This document shows, one piece after another, positions 1-8,777 of a stretch of 64,000 nt of DNA. The first letter of the stretch is position 1; each line of letters opens with the position of its first letter. Where the stretch lies: assembly GCF_016518545.1 (NCBI RefSeq), contig NZ_JACVTO010000011.1, forward strand, positions 110,586-174,585. Reading direction: 5' to 3'. Under the pieces are notes generated by a model, which made no database searches, was not told the DNA's origin, and saw only the letters and a program-made list of their open reading frames with translations. This DNA comes from Pseudomonas sp. S30 (GTDB taxonomy: Bacteria; Pseudomonadota; Gammaproteobacteria; Pseudomonadales; Pseudomonadaceae). A program made the translations under genes and the position numbers.

Positions 1-375
<375 letters not shown>

Positions 376-402
376 CAGTGTGCATGGCTAGACCATGACG
401 TC

Positions 403-427
403 GACAGGGCGGCTGCATGGCCCTGTC
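403..427. repeat. Inverted repeat between yejF-like gene and kinase
   Basis: GACAGGGC and GCCCTGTC form a perfect 8-bp inverted repeat around a 9-nt loop, 28 bases after the stop of the ABC ATPase gene. There is no U-run after either arm, so it is not a standard intrinsic terminator. It may be a transcript-end stabilising hairpin or a protein-binding dyad. Confidence 0.4.
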
Positions 428-609
428 ACGCGGCAGGACGCGGAGCACCCGAGGCTCCGAGTCCTGTAACCAGCCCCACAAGCTGGGCGCGAGAAAGATG
501 GCGTAAAGCCACAGCCTGCGTGGATCGAACGCGCCTGGACGTGGTCAGAATCGATAGCCGTCATGGCAATGACGTCAACATCCCACCTGCAGCGACCTCG
601 AGGCTCTCC

Positions 610-2679
610 ATGGTTTCCCCTCTCCCCCCGCCGCCCAACGAGGGCGACGACTCCGCCAGCGTGCTCGAGCGTCTGCAACTGGCGCTGGATTCGGGCGCGA
701 TCACTGGCACCTGGGTGTGGGACATCCCCAACAACAGCGTGACCGCCGACCTGGAATTCTCCCGCTCGTTCGGCCTGCCCCTTGAGCGCTGCAAAGCCGG
801 CATTCCCATCGAGGAAGCCTTCGGCTCGATCCACCCCACCGATGTCGGCCGGGTGGCCGACGAGATCGAACGCACCCTGCAACGCGGCGGCAGCTTCCGT
901 TGCGAGTACCGTGTGCGCCGCGAAGATGGCCAGTACCGCTGGATCGAAGCCAGTGGTCATGTCGAGCTCGATGCCAACGGCGTGCCCGAGCGCTTCCCCG
1001 GCGTGCTGATCGACATCGAGAGCCGACGCGCGGCCGAGGCCGAACGCGATCGCATGTCGGCGTTGCTGCGCACCTTCGCCGCCGCCGTGCCGGGCGTGGT
1101 CTACGCCAAGGATCTGCAAGGACGGATGCTGGTCGCCAACCAGGGCACCACGGACCTCATCGGCAAGCCGCCAGAGTTCTATCTGGGCAAGACCGACCTC
1201 GAGTTTCTCGAAGACAAGGCCCAGGCCCTGCAGGTGATGGCCACCGACCAGCGCATCATGCATGGCGGCAAGGTGGAGCAGATCGAGGAACGCGTCGACC
1301 AGGCCGACGGCACGGTAGCCATCTGGTTGTCGCACAAGGCGCCCCTGCTCGATGATAACGGGCAGGTGATCGGCCTGATCGGCTCGTCCGTCGACGTCAC
1401 CGCGCAGAAAGCCGCCGAACAGGCCTTGCTGGAACTCAACCGCACGCTCGAAGCGCGCATCCGCGAGGCCGTGGCGCAGAGCGAGGCGGCCCAGGCCGCC
1501 TTGAGTCAGGCACAGAAGATGGAGGCGGTCGGCCAACTCACGGTGGGCATCGCCCACGACTTCAACAATCTGCTGGCCGGTATCACCGGCAGCCTGGACC
1601 TGATTCGCCTGCGCCTGAACCAGGGCCGCACCGCCGACCTCGAACGCTATGTCTCGGTGGCCCACACCGCTGCCCAGCGTGCCGCGGCGCTGACGCATCG
1701 CCTGCTGGCGTTTTCCCGCAAGCAGACGCTGTTGCCGGAGCCCACCGACATGAACGCGCTCATCAGCGGTATCGAGGAGCTCATCCAGCGTACGGTCGGC
1801 CCGACGGTGCACGTGCGCGTGGACCTGAGCCCGACGCTCAAGACCTGCCTGGTGGATCCTGCCCAATTCGAGAACGCCTTGCTCAACTTGTGCATCAACG
1901 CCCGCGATGCCCTTGTCGGCGGCGGCAATCTCACCATCAGCACCTGCGACTTCTGCTTGCTGGCCGCGCCAGACGACGCCGAGGCGCTGCCTGACGGCAA
2001 CTACCTGGCCATCGTGGTCGAGGACGATGGCATCGGCATGGACGCCGATACCCTGGTGAAAGCCTTCGACCCCTTCTTCACCACCAAGCCGGTGGGTCAG
2101 GGTTCCGGGCTGGGGCTGTCGATGATCTATGGATTCGCCAAGCAGTCCGGGGGGCAGATCCGCCTGGATTCGGCGCCGGGCAAAGGCACGCGCGCCAGCC
2201 TGCTGCTGCCGGTCTACGACACTCAGGCACAGGCGCTCAGCGAACCGCTACCGGCCCTGGCGTTGCCCACCAGCGAGGTTGGCAAGAACATCCTGGTGGT
2301 GGACGACGAGGCCTCGGTGCGCGCCTTCGTCACCGAGACCTTGGCCGCGCTGGGGCATGTGGTAATGGAGGCCGCCGACAGCAAGGCCGGGTTACAACTG
2401 CTGCAATCGAACATTCCCATCGACCTGCTGGTGACCGATATAGGGCTGCCGGGCGGCATGGACGGCCACAGCATGGCGCTGGAGAGCCGCAAGACCCGAC
2501 CTCACCTGCCCATTCTGTTCATGACCGGCTATGCCCATCCCGAGCTGCTGGACAACTCGCCGCTGCGTTCCAGTTGTCCCGTGCTGAGCAAGCCATTTTC
2601 TCTCGAAACGCTGGTCAAACATGTCCAGGCGCTCAACAGCGCCGGCCTCGCCCTTCAGGATCCTGTCAAGGGCGCTTGA
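610..2679 (+). CDS. PAS-domain hybrid sensor histidine kinase/response regulator
   Basis: A soluble hybrid kinase of about 689 residues with no membrane segment. Two PAS folds come first (about residues 20-140, ending in the PAC-like YRWIEASG, and 155-265), then a short coiled coil, a HisKA dimerisation domain with the phospho-acceptor His316 in AHDFNNLL, a HATPase domain with N, G1 and G2 boxes, and a C-terminal receiver (VVDDEASVRAF, acceptor Asp610 in VTDIGLP, Thr in FMTGY, Lys in LSKPF). The ATG at 610 is preferred because GAGG lies six bases upstream; a GTG at 520 in the same frame would add 30 residues. It probably senses a cytoplasmic ligand or redox state. No separate response regulator lies beside it. 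Its 3' end overlaps the convergent AraC-type gene by 14 bases. Confidence 0.88.
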   Translation: MVSPLPPPPNEGDDSASVLERLQLALDSGAITGTWVWDIPNNSVTADLEFSRSFGLPLERCKAGIPIEEAFGSIHPTDVGRVADEIERTLQRGGSFRCEYRVRREDGQYRWIEASGHVELDANGVPERFPGVLIDIESRRAAEAERDRMSALLRTFAAAVPGVVYAKDLQGRMLVANQGTTDLIGKPPEFYLGKTDLEFLEDKAQALQVMATDQRIMHGGKVEQIEERVDQADGTVAIWLSHKAPLLDDNGQVIGLIGSSVDVTAQKAAEQALLELNRTLEARIREAVAQSEAAQAALSQAQKMEAVGQLTVGIAHDFNNLLAGITGSLDLIRLRLNQGRTADLERYVSVAHTAAQRAAALTHRLLAFSRKQTLLPEPTDMNALISGIEELIQRTVGPTVHVRVDLSPTLKTCLVDPAQFENALLNLCINARDALVGGGNLTISTCDFCLLAAPDDAEALPDGNYLAIVVEDDGIGMDADTLVKAFDPFFTTKPVGQGSGLGLSMIYGFAKQSGGQIRLDSAPGKGTRASLLLPVYDTQAQALSEPLPALALPTSEVGKNILVVDDEASVRAFVTETLAALGHVVMEAADSKAGLQLLQSNIPIDLLVTDIGLPGGMDGHSMALESRKTRPHLPILFMTGYAHPELLDNSPLRSSCPVLSKPFSLETLVKHVQALNSAGLALQDPVKGA

Positions 2680-3598
2680 GCAGGCTGCAGGGCGCCATGC
2701 CATAGGCCTTGCGAAACGCGTGGCTGTAATGGGAAAAATCGCTGAATCCATGCTCCAGGGCGGCCTGGGAGATGCTCTTGACCTGCCCCGCCTCGAGCGC
2801 ACGGCGGCTGCTGTCCAGCCGCTCTTGCCAGATCGCGGCGACCGGCGTTTTCTGATGCCGGGCGAAGGCCCGGGTCACGGTGCGGGTGGAGACATGGTGG
2901 ACCTGGGCGATGCGTTCCAGGCTCAACTCGGGGTCGGCCAGGTGCTCGCGGATGTAGCGCATCGCTCGCCCGTACAGATCCAGTTCCCCATGGGTCACCG
3001 TCAAATCCTGCCATTCCAGGCTCAGGACCAGCAGATCCAGCAGAGTTTCTGCATAGCGGGCGCTCAACGCGCCATCACCCAGGGTCGCGTGCTCCGCCGC
3101 TTGCGCGAGCATGCTACGCAGCGGCAGCACACCGGGACGTCGATCGTCCAGAACGGTGGCCGTTCGCTGCTCGATGCCCGGCACACGCGCAGCCAACCAG
3201 CGTCGTGGAATGCGCAACAGGTGGTTTTCAGTACCACCCAGGCTGAAACGGAAACACTGGTCTGCGTCGTATAGGAACACATCGCCGGCCGCCACGCTCA
3301 CCCGTCGGCCGCTCTGCTCGAAACGTCCGAAGCCCTGGGCGGAGAAACTCAGCCACAGGTCATCGTTGGGGTCGCAGCGTCGATGCCGGTCGTCGCGCTG
3401 CCAATGGTGCAACGGCGAGGACAAGGTGTAGAGCTCCAGCGCGCCAATGCCCTTGACGCCGAGGGTGCCGCAGAAATCGCTGGGTGAGGCGGGTTGGCTG
3501 TCCGCTTTGAGGCAGTGCTGGCAGACCACGTCCCGCCAGTAATCGAAGCGACGGGTGGGGTCCACGGCGAGCGTCGAATAGCGATTGGGGTCGGGCAT
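2666..3598 (-). CDS. oxdR: AraC-family regulator of the aldoxime/nitrile cluster (OxdR-like)
   Basis: A 310-residue regulator. The first two thirds resemble the AraC_binding_2 ligand domain (WRDVVCQHCL, then the jelly-roll stretch with VAAGDVFLYD), and the C-terminus has two helix-turn-helix units (LSLERIAQVHHVSTRTVTRAF and the FSDFSHYSHAFRKAYG signature). The start at 3598 is chosen because GAGG precedes it by eight bases; an upstream in-frame start would add 18 poorly conserved residues. It is divergent from the aldoxime dehydratase gene. In P. chlororaphis B23 an AraC-type protein, OxdR, is required for aldoxime-induced expression of oxdA (known). The symbol here is an inference from family and position. 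Confidence 0.85.
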   Translation of the reverse strand: MPDPNRYSTLAVDPTRRFDYWRDVVCQHCLKADSQPASPSDFCGTLGVKGIGALELYTLSSPLHHWQRDDRHRRCDPNDDLWLSFSAQGFGRFEQSGRRVSVAAGDVFLYDADQCFRFSLGGTENHLLRIPRRWLAARVPGIEQRTATVLDDRRPGVLPLRSMLAQAAEHATLGDGALSARYAETLLDLLVLSLEWQDLTVTHGELDLYGRAMRYIREHLADPELSLERIAQVHHVSTRTVTRAFARHQKTPVAAIWQERLDSSRRALEAGQVKSISQAALEHGFSDFSHYSHAFRKAYGMAPCSLLKRP

Positions 3599-3945
3599 GG
3601 CATTAACCTCAGACAGGCTCGATGCGTGCAGTTCGGGAAAGGTGAATCCCACTTCGCAAGCAATACCCGCGCCACCCTCGATAACCTCTTTGAATTGCGC
3701 GACATGCGCTCGACCCGGCCCTGCACAACCCGGTTTCGCTGCACCTCAAGCGTGCTCCGCGTGCACGAGTCGCCCCCGTAAGGCGCTCGCACAACCCCTT
3801 GTCACGCCCAGCCAACACGTTGTCCCGGCCATACAAGCAGTGGCCCCCGCGGGCGGCCTACTGTCTAGCCGACGCCGCGCAATCCATGGCGTCACCAAGG
3901 CGGCACATAGACCCCCTGATGAGCAGAACCCAACAAGGAGCCCCC
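3599..3945. promoter_or_regulatory. Divergent control region between oxdR-like and oxd genes, with 21-bp-spaced direct repeat
   Basis: A 347-base region without a credible gene. At 3799-3808 and 3820-3829 lie TTGTCACGCC and TTGTCCCGGC, an 8/10 direct repeat offset by 21 bp, the two-helical-turn spacing at which AraC-family proteins often place their paired HTH sites. A weak -10-like TACTGT at 3859 lies where the second half site would abut the -35 region. The aldoxime dehydratase gene has a strong ribosome site (AAGGAG, five bases before its ATG). Operator assignment is inference. Confidence 0.45.
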
Positions 3946-5025
3946 ATGGAATCGGCGATCGACCAGCATCTCAAATGCCCTCGCACCCTGTCGCGCAGGG
4001 TCCCGGACGACTACCAACCGCCCTTCGCCATGTGGGTGGGACGAGCCGGCGAAGACCTGCAGCAAGTGGTGATGGCGTATCTGGGCGTGCAGTACCTGGG
4101 CGAGGCACGCAAGCCGGCCGCGCTGGCGGCCCTGCAGCGGATCGTGGCCAGCTTCGGCCTCAGCGATGGGCCATTGCATCATGACCTGACCCATCACACC
4201 GATGACAGCGGCCATGACAACCTGATCGCGGTCGGCTACTGGCGAGACCCTGCCGCCTACTGCCGCTGGATGCGCAGCAGCGACGTGGAGCAGTGGTGGT
4301 CCGCCGACGCGCGCCTGCACGAAGACCTGGGTTATTTCCGGGAAGTCGTCGCGCCGCGTGCCGAACAGTTCGAAACCCTGTACGCCTTCCGCGAACGGCT
4401 TCCAGGCGTGGGAGCAGTGATGGACGCCAGCAGTGGCGAGATCGAGGAACACGGCTACTGGGGCTCGATGCGCGATCGCTTCCCGATCTCGCAGAACGAC
4501 TGGATGGCCCCCGACGGCGAACTGCGCATCGTCAGTGGCGATCCGGCCAAGGGTGGCCGAGTGGTGGTGGCAGGGCACGACAACCTCACACTGATCCGCT
4601 CCGGCCAGGACTGGGCACAGGCCGATGCCCAGGAGCGCTCGCTGTACCTGGACGAGATCCTGCCGACCTTGCAGGCGGGCATGGACTTCCTGCGTGACCA
4701 GGGCGCTGCGCTGGGCTGCTACAGCAACCGCTTCGTGCGCAACATCGACCTGCAGGGCAATCCACTGGATACCAGCTACAACATCGGCCATTGGCGCTCG
4801 GTGGAAAAGCTCGAACGCTGGGCCGAGTCGCACCCCACCCACCTGCGCATCTTCGTCACCTTCTTCCGGGTGGCTGCCGGGCTGCGTGACCTGCGGCTGT
4901 ACCACGAGGTGTCGGTCAGCGATGGCCGTGAGCAACGCTTCGAGTACATCAACTGCCATCCGCGAACCGGCATGCTGCGCGATGCCACGCCGTCCTGCAC
5001 GCCACAGTCAGGAGGTGCTCGATGA
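3946..5025 (+). CDS. oxdA: Aldoxime dehydratase (heme, EC 4.99.1.-)
   Basis: A 359-residue heme enzyme that dehydrates aldoximes (R-CH=NOH) to nitriles, the first step of the pathway encoded downstream. The sequence aligns along its full length with my recollection of P. chlororaphis OxdA, and the residues important there occur at identical positions: proximal heme ligand His299 (SHPTHL), distal His320 (LYHEVSV), Ser219 (LIRSG) and Arg178 (MRDRFP). The start at 3946 follows AAGGAG by five bases and gives the family's usual N-terminus (MESAID); an in-frame start at 3799 would run through the promoter region. Its stop overlaps the next ATG (ATGA), so translation is coupled to the outer-membrane protein gene. 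Cytoplasmic, no signal peptide. Confidence 0.96.
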   Translation: MESAIDQHLKCPRTLSRRVPDDYQPPFAMWVGRAGEDLQQVVMAYLGVQYLGEARKPAALAALQRIVASFGLSDGPLHHDLTHHTDDSGHDNLIAVGYWRDPAAYCRWMRSSDVEQWWSADARLHEDLGYFREVVAPRAEQFETLYAFRERLPGVGAVMDASSGEIEEHGYWGSMRDRFPISQNDWMAPDGELRIVSGDPAKGGRVVVAGHDNLTLIRSGQDWAQADAQERSLYLDEILPTLQAGMDFLRDQGAALGCYSNRFVRNIDLQGNPLDTSYNIGHWRSVEKLERWAESHPTHLRIFVTFFRVAAGLRDLRLYHEVSVSDGREQRFEYINCHPRTGMLRDATPSCTPQSGGAR

Positions 5026-5900
5026 GCGCCGACAGACACGCCCTGCGTCTGCTGGGCCTGAGCCTGCTGTTGCCAGGCATGGCGGCCAGCGCGGTGGAAG
5101 TGGCGCCGGGCGACTACGAGCAGTTCGCGCCGGGGACCACCATCGGCCTGATCTACTACCAGCATTCCACGACCGACTCCCTGCACGCCCGTGGCCACCA
5201 GGTCAGCGACGACTTCAAGCTGCGCTCGGACATCGGCATCCTGCGTCTGCTGCACGTGATCGCCCTGAGCGACACGGTGACCATCGATCCGCAGTTCCTC
5301 GCGCCGTTCGGCCATGTCAGCGGCCACGGCGACGCGGCTGCGCTGGGCAGCGCCAGCGGCATGGGCGATCCGATACTGGCCGCGCCGCTCAGGTGGCGGC
5401 TCAACGAGGCGCGCGACGTGCTGAGCCTGACCCCTTACCTCACCCTGCCCACGGGTGACTATGACCGCGACGACCCGCTCAATCTCGGTGAAAACCGCTG
5501 GAAGTTCGAACTGCAGGGCGCCTACGTCAAGCATTTCGACCCGCATTGGGCGCTGGACCTGGTCGGCGGCGCCACCTGGTATGGCGACAACGACGATTAC
5601 GGCCCGGACAGCCAGCGCCTGAAGCAGGACGTTTCCTATGCCGCGCAGGTGATGGCCCGCTATATGCCGGATGCACGCACCAGTTTCGGTGTCGGCGTCG
5701 GGCGCACCTGGGGCGGAGAAACCGAAATCCAGCAGGTGAACCAGGACAACCGCCTCGGCACCACCAACCTGCGCCTGACCGCCACGCACTTCGTCACGAC
5801 CCAGGACCAGCTGCAACTGCAACTGGGGCGTGACCTCTCGGTGGACAACGGCCCCAAGGAAGACCTGCGCATCAACCTGCGCTACGCACGGGTGTTCTGA
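5022..5900 (+). CDS. Outer-membrane MetA-pathway/SphA-like channel protein in the nitrile cluster
   Basis: A 292-residue protein with an N-terminal signal peptide (LRLLGLSLLLPGMAASA, cleavage near residue 26) followed by alternating beta-strand-like segments and a terminal aromatic residue (RYARVF), as in outer-membrane barrels. It resembles the Phenol_MetA_deg family (COG4313), found in many aromatic and hydrocarbon catabolic operons and presumed to help hydrophobic substrates across the outer membrane. Its ATG overlaps the oxd stop and has AGGAGG upstream, so it is part of the operon. The B23 nitrile cluster, as I remember it, has no such gene at this place. An uptake role for aldoxime or nitrile is inference; the family assignment is moderately certain. 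Confidence 0.75.
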   Translation: MSADRHALRLLGLSLLLPGMAASAVEVAPGDYEQFAPGTTIGLIYYQHSTTDSLHARGHQVSDDFKLRSDIGILRLLHVIALSDTVTIDPQFLAPFGHVSGHGDAAALGSASGMGDPILAAPLRWRLNEARDVLSLTPYLTLPTGDYDRDDPLNLGENRWKFELQGAYVKHFDPHWALDLVGGATWYGDNDDYGPDSQRLKQDVSYAAQVMARYMPDARTSFGVGVGRTWGGETEIQQVNQDNRLGTTNLRLTATHFVTTQDQLQLQLGRDLSVDNGPKEDLRINLRYARVF

Positions 5901-5948
5901 CCCGCGCTTCACCCGCTTACCCAGTCACGAACCTGAAGGACTCGACCC

Positions 5949-7463
5949 ATGGCCATCGACCGCCCCACCCCCAGCGAACTGCAGGCCCTCGGCGAGCGTC
6001 TGCACATGCGCCTCTCACCCGAGCAGGCCAGCGAATACCTGGCCCTGATGCAGGGCAGCTTCGAGGCATACGACCTGATCGACGAACTGCCCGACAACAC
6101 CCCCGTGCCGCCGGCCGGGCCGCGGCCCAGTCACCGCCCGCAGGCCGCCGACAACCCGCTCAATGGCTGGTACTACCGCTGTGAAGTCAGCGGCGCCGTG
6201 CACGGCAAGCTGGCGGGGCGCAGCGTCGCACTCAAGGACAACATCGCCCTGGCCGGCGTGCCGATGATGAATGGTGCAGCGCCACTGGAAGGCTTCGTGC
6301 CCGGCTTCGACGCCACCGTGGTCACGCGCCTGCTGGAGGCCGGCGCGACCATTGCTGGCAAAGCCACCTGCGAGCATTACTGCCTGTCAGGCGGCAGTCA
6401 CACGTCCGACCCGGCGCCGGTGCACAATCCTCACCGTCGAGGCTATGCCGCCGGGGGTTCCTCCTCGGGCAGCGCAGCGTTGGTCGCGGCCGGCGAAGTC
6501 GACATGGCGGTGGGCGGCGACCAGGGCGGTTCGATCCGAATTCCGTCGGCATTCTGTGGCACCTACGGCATGAAGCCGACCCATGGCCTGGTGCCCTATA
6601 CCGGCATCATGGCCATCGAGGCGACCATCGACCACGCCGGGCCCATCACCGCCAACGTGCGCGACAACGCCTTGATGCTCGAAGTCATGGCCGGTGCCGA
6701 CGGGCTGGATCCGCGCCAGCTCGCACCGCAGGTCGACCACTACAGCCAGTACCTGGACCGTGGGGTGCAAGGGCTGCGCATTGGTGTGCTGCGCGAAGGC
6801 TTCGGGCTGAGCAATCTCGACCCGCGAGTCGCCGACAAAGTCAACGCCGCCATCGAGCGGCTGGGCGGCCTGGGTGCGGTGGTCTTGTCCGAATCCGTGG
6901 CCGAGCACCGGCTGGCCGCAGCGTTGTGGCACCCCATCGGCTGCGAGGGCCTGATGGCGCAACTCATGCACGGCAATGGCGCAGGTTTTAACTGGAAGGG
7001 GCTGTACGACGTCGCCTTGCTGGACAAGCAGGTCGGCTGGCGCGATCAGGCCGATCGGCTGTCCTGTTCACTGAAGCTGTGCATGCTGGTCGGCCAGTAC
7101 GGCCTGGATCGCTACCACGGGCGCTACTACGCCAAGGCGCAGAACATCGCCCGTGTGGCCCGCGCCGCCTATGACCAGGCATTGCAGCGCTGCGACGTGC
7201 TGGTGATGCCGACGGTGCCGATCCTGGCACAGCCGCATCCACCGCAGGACTGCTCGATCACCGAGTACGTCGGCCGTGCACTGGAGATGATCGGCAACAC
7301 CAGCGCCCAGGACATCACCGGTCATCCGGCCATGTCGGTCCCCTGCGGGCAGGTCGATGGCCTGCCCGTGGGTCTGATGCTGGTCACCCGCCACCATGGC
7401 GAAGGCCTGCTGTACCAGGCTGCCGCCGCTTTCGAAACCAGCGTCGACTGGCGCACCTTGTAA
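5949..7463 (+). CDS. amiA: Amidase (amidase-signature family), nitrile pathway
   Basis: A 504-residue amidase that hydrolyses the amide made by nitrile hydratase to carboxylate and ammonia. The amidase-signature catalytic triad is visible: Lys96 (VALKDNIA), cis-Ser171 in [12 protein letters not shown] and nucleophile Ser195 in [11 protein letters not shown]. These numbers match those I recall for Rhodococcus enantioselective amidases associated with nitrile hydratase. The N-terminal about 70 residues form the helical extension seen in that subgroup. It lies 48 bases after the outer-membrane protein gene and 30 bases before the nitrile hydratase alpha gene, all on one strand. Cytoplasmic. Acyl-amide specificity cannot be read from sequence. 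Confidence 0.93.
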   Translation: MAIDRPTPSELQALGERLHMRLSPEQASEYLALMQGSFEAYDLIDELPDNTPVPPAGPRPSHRPQAADNPLNGWYYRCEVSGAVHGKLAGRSVALKDNIALAGVPMMNGAAPLEGFVPGFDATVVTRLLEAGATIAGKATCEHYCLSGGSHTSDPAPVHNPHRRGYAAGGSSSGSAALVAAGEVDMAVGGDQGGSIRIPSAFCGTYGMKPTHGLVPYTGIMAIEATIDHAGPITANVRDNALMLEVMAGADGLDPRQLAPQVDHYSQYLDRGVQGLRIGVLREGFGLSNLDPRVADKVNAAIERLGGLGAVVLSESVAEHRLAAALWHPIGCEGLMAQLMHGNGAGFNWKGLYDVALLDKQVGWRDQADRLSCSLKLCMLVGQYGLDRYHGRYYAKAQNIARVARAAYDQALQRCDVLVMPTVPILAQPHPPQDCSITEYVGRALEMIGNTSAQDITGHPAMSVPCGQVDGLPVGLMLVTRHHGEGLLYQAAAAFETSVDWRTL

Positions 7464-7493
7464 CTCACCGAGCCGAGAACCGAGGAGAAACCC

Positions 7494-8093
7494 ATGAGCA
7501 CAGCCGTGCCGGATCCGCACACCACCACCCCGGGCCAGCGCGCACGCGCGCTGCTGAAGGTCATGCGCGAACAGGACATGATCCCTGAGGGCTACATCGA
7601 ACACCTCACCGACCTGATGGAAAATCACTGGGACCCGGCCAACGGCGCTCGAGTGGTCGCGCGCGCCTGGGTCGACGATGACTTCCGTCGACTGCTGCTC
7701 GAAGACGCCACCGCCGCCTGTGGCCAGTTCGGCTACACCGGTCCCCAAGGCGAATACCTGGTCGCACTGGAAGACACTGCCCAGGTGAAGAACGTCATCG
7801 TCTGCAGCCTGTGCTCGTGCACGGCCTGGCCGGTACTGGGGTTACCGCCGGAGTGGTACAAAAGCTTCGAATTCCGTGCCCGCCTGGTGCGCGAGGGCCG
7901 CACCGTGCTCAGCGAACTGGGCACCGAGCTGCCGCCATCCACCCAGGTGAGGGTGTGGGACACCTCCGCCGAGAGCCGCTACCTGGTGCTGCCACAGCGG
8001 CCAGCCGGCAGCGAGCACCTGGATGAGCTGGCTTTACGCAGCCTGGTCACCAAGGACGTGCTGATCGGCGTCGCCTTGCCCGTGGTGCGCTGA
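7494..8093 (+). CDS. nthA: Nitrile hydratase alpha subunit, Fe-type
   Basis: A 199-residue subunit carrying the metal centre of nitrile hydratase (EC 4.2.1.84), which hydrates nitriles to amides. The metal-binding loop is VCSLCSCT at residues 103-110. Cys104, Cys107 and Cys109 with the backbone at Ser108 form the claw, and the latter two cysteines are oxidised to sulfinate/sulfenate in the mature enzyme. The S and T flanking residues mark the iron (non-corrin Fe) type; cobalt enzymes have CTLCSCY. A good ribosome site (GAGGAGAAACCC) precedes the ATG. The beta gene begins 36 bases downstream and the activator follows. The B23 equivalent is called nhpA. Confidence 0.97.
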   Translation: MSTAVPDPHTTTPGQRARALLKVMREQDMIPEGYIEHLTDLMENHWDPANGARVVARAWVDDDFRRLLLEDATAACGQFGYTGPQGEYLVALEDTAQVKNVIVCSLCSCTAWPVLGLPPEWYKSFEFRARLVREGRTVLSELGTELPPSTQVRVWDTSAESRYLVLPQRPAGSEHLDELALRSLVTKDVLIGVALPVVR

Positions 8094-8129
8094 GCACCTG
8101 CCCTTCTCCCTCTGCAAAGGTACAGTGCA

Positions 8130-8777
8130 ATGAACGGATTTCACGATCTCGGCGGTTTCCAGGGCTTCGGCCAGGTGGCCCACCGCATCGACAGCCTCAG
8201 CTACAAACCGGTCTTCAAGGAGGACTGGGAGCATCTGGCCTACAGCCTCATGTTCGTGGCCTGTGACCACCTGGGCCTGTTCAGCATCGACGAAGTGCGC
8301 CATGCCGTCGAGCGTCTGGACGTGCGCCAGCACGTGGGCACCACCTATTACGAGCGTTATGTGATCGCCACCGCCTCGCTGCTGGTCGAGGCAGGCGCGA
8401 TCGATCGCCAGGCCCTCGATGACGCCCTGGGCGCGCCGTTCAAGCTGGCCAATCCGCCCCATAGCCAGGGCCGGGCGGCCATCGGCGACCGGCCGCCCTT
8501 CGAAGTCGGCGAGCGGGTACGGGTGCGTGACGAGCACTTCGCCGGGCACGTGCGCTTTCCCGGCTACGTGCGCGGCAAGGAAGGGGTCGTGCTGCACCGT
8601 ACCCGTGAGCGCTGGCCATTCCCCGACAGCATCGGTCACGGGGATCGCTCGGCGCTGCTGCAACCTACCTATCACGTCCAGTTCGAAGTCCGGGACTTGT
8701 GGGGCGAGGCCGCCGACGACGGACAGGTGGTGGTCGACCTGTTCGAAAGCTACCTCGATCCGGTGGTAGCGCGGTGA
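8130..8777 (+). CDS. nthB: Nitrile hydratase beta subunit
   Basis: A 215-residue partner of the alpha subunit. The N-terminus [14 protein letters not shown] and the segment [13 protein letters not shown] are family hallmarks; the arginine in EVRHAVER corresponds to the conserved residue that hydrogen-bonds the oxidised cysteines of the alpha claw. The C-terminal half is the SH3-like barrel typical of the family ([19 protein letters not shown], then [13 protein letters not shown]). The order alpha-beta-activator is that of Fe-type enzymes; cobalt enzymes usually have beta first. The stop codon overlaps the GTG start of the activator, so the chaperone is translationally coupled to the enzyme. 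Confidence 0.96.
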   Translation: MNGFHDLGGFQGFGQVAHRIDSLSYKPVFKEDWEHLAYSLMFVACDHLGLFSIDEVRHAVERLDVRQHVGTTYYERYVIATASLLVEAGAIDRQALDDALGAPFKLANPPHSQGRAAIGDRPPFEVGERVRVRDEHFAGHVRFPGYVRGKEGVVLHRTRERWPFPDSIGHGDRSALLQPTYHVQFEVRDLWGEAADDGQVVVDLFESYLDPVVAR

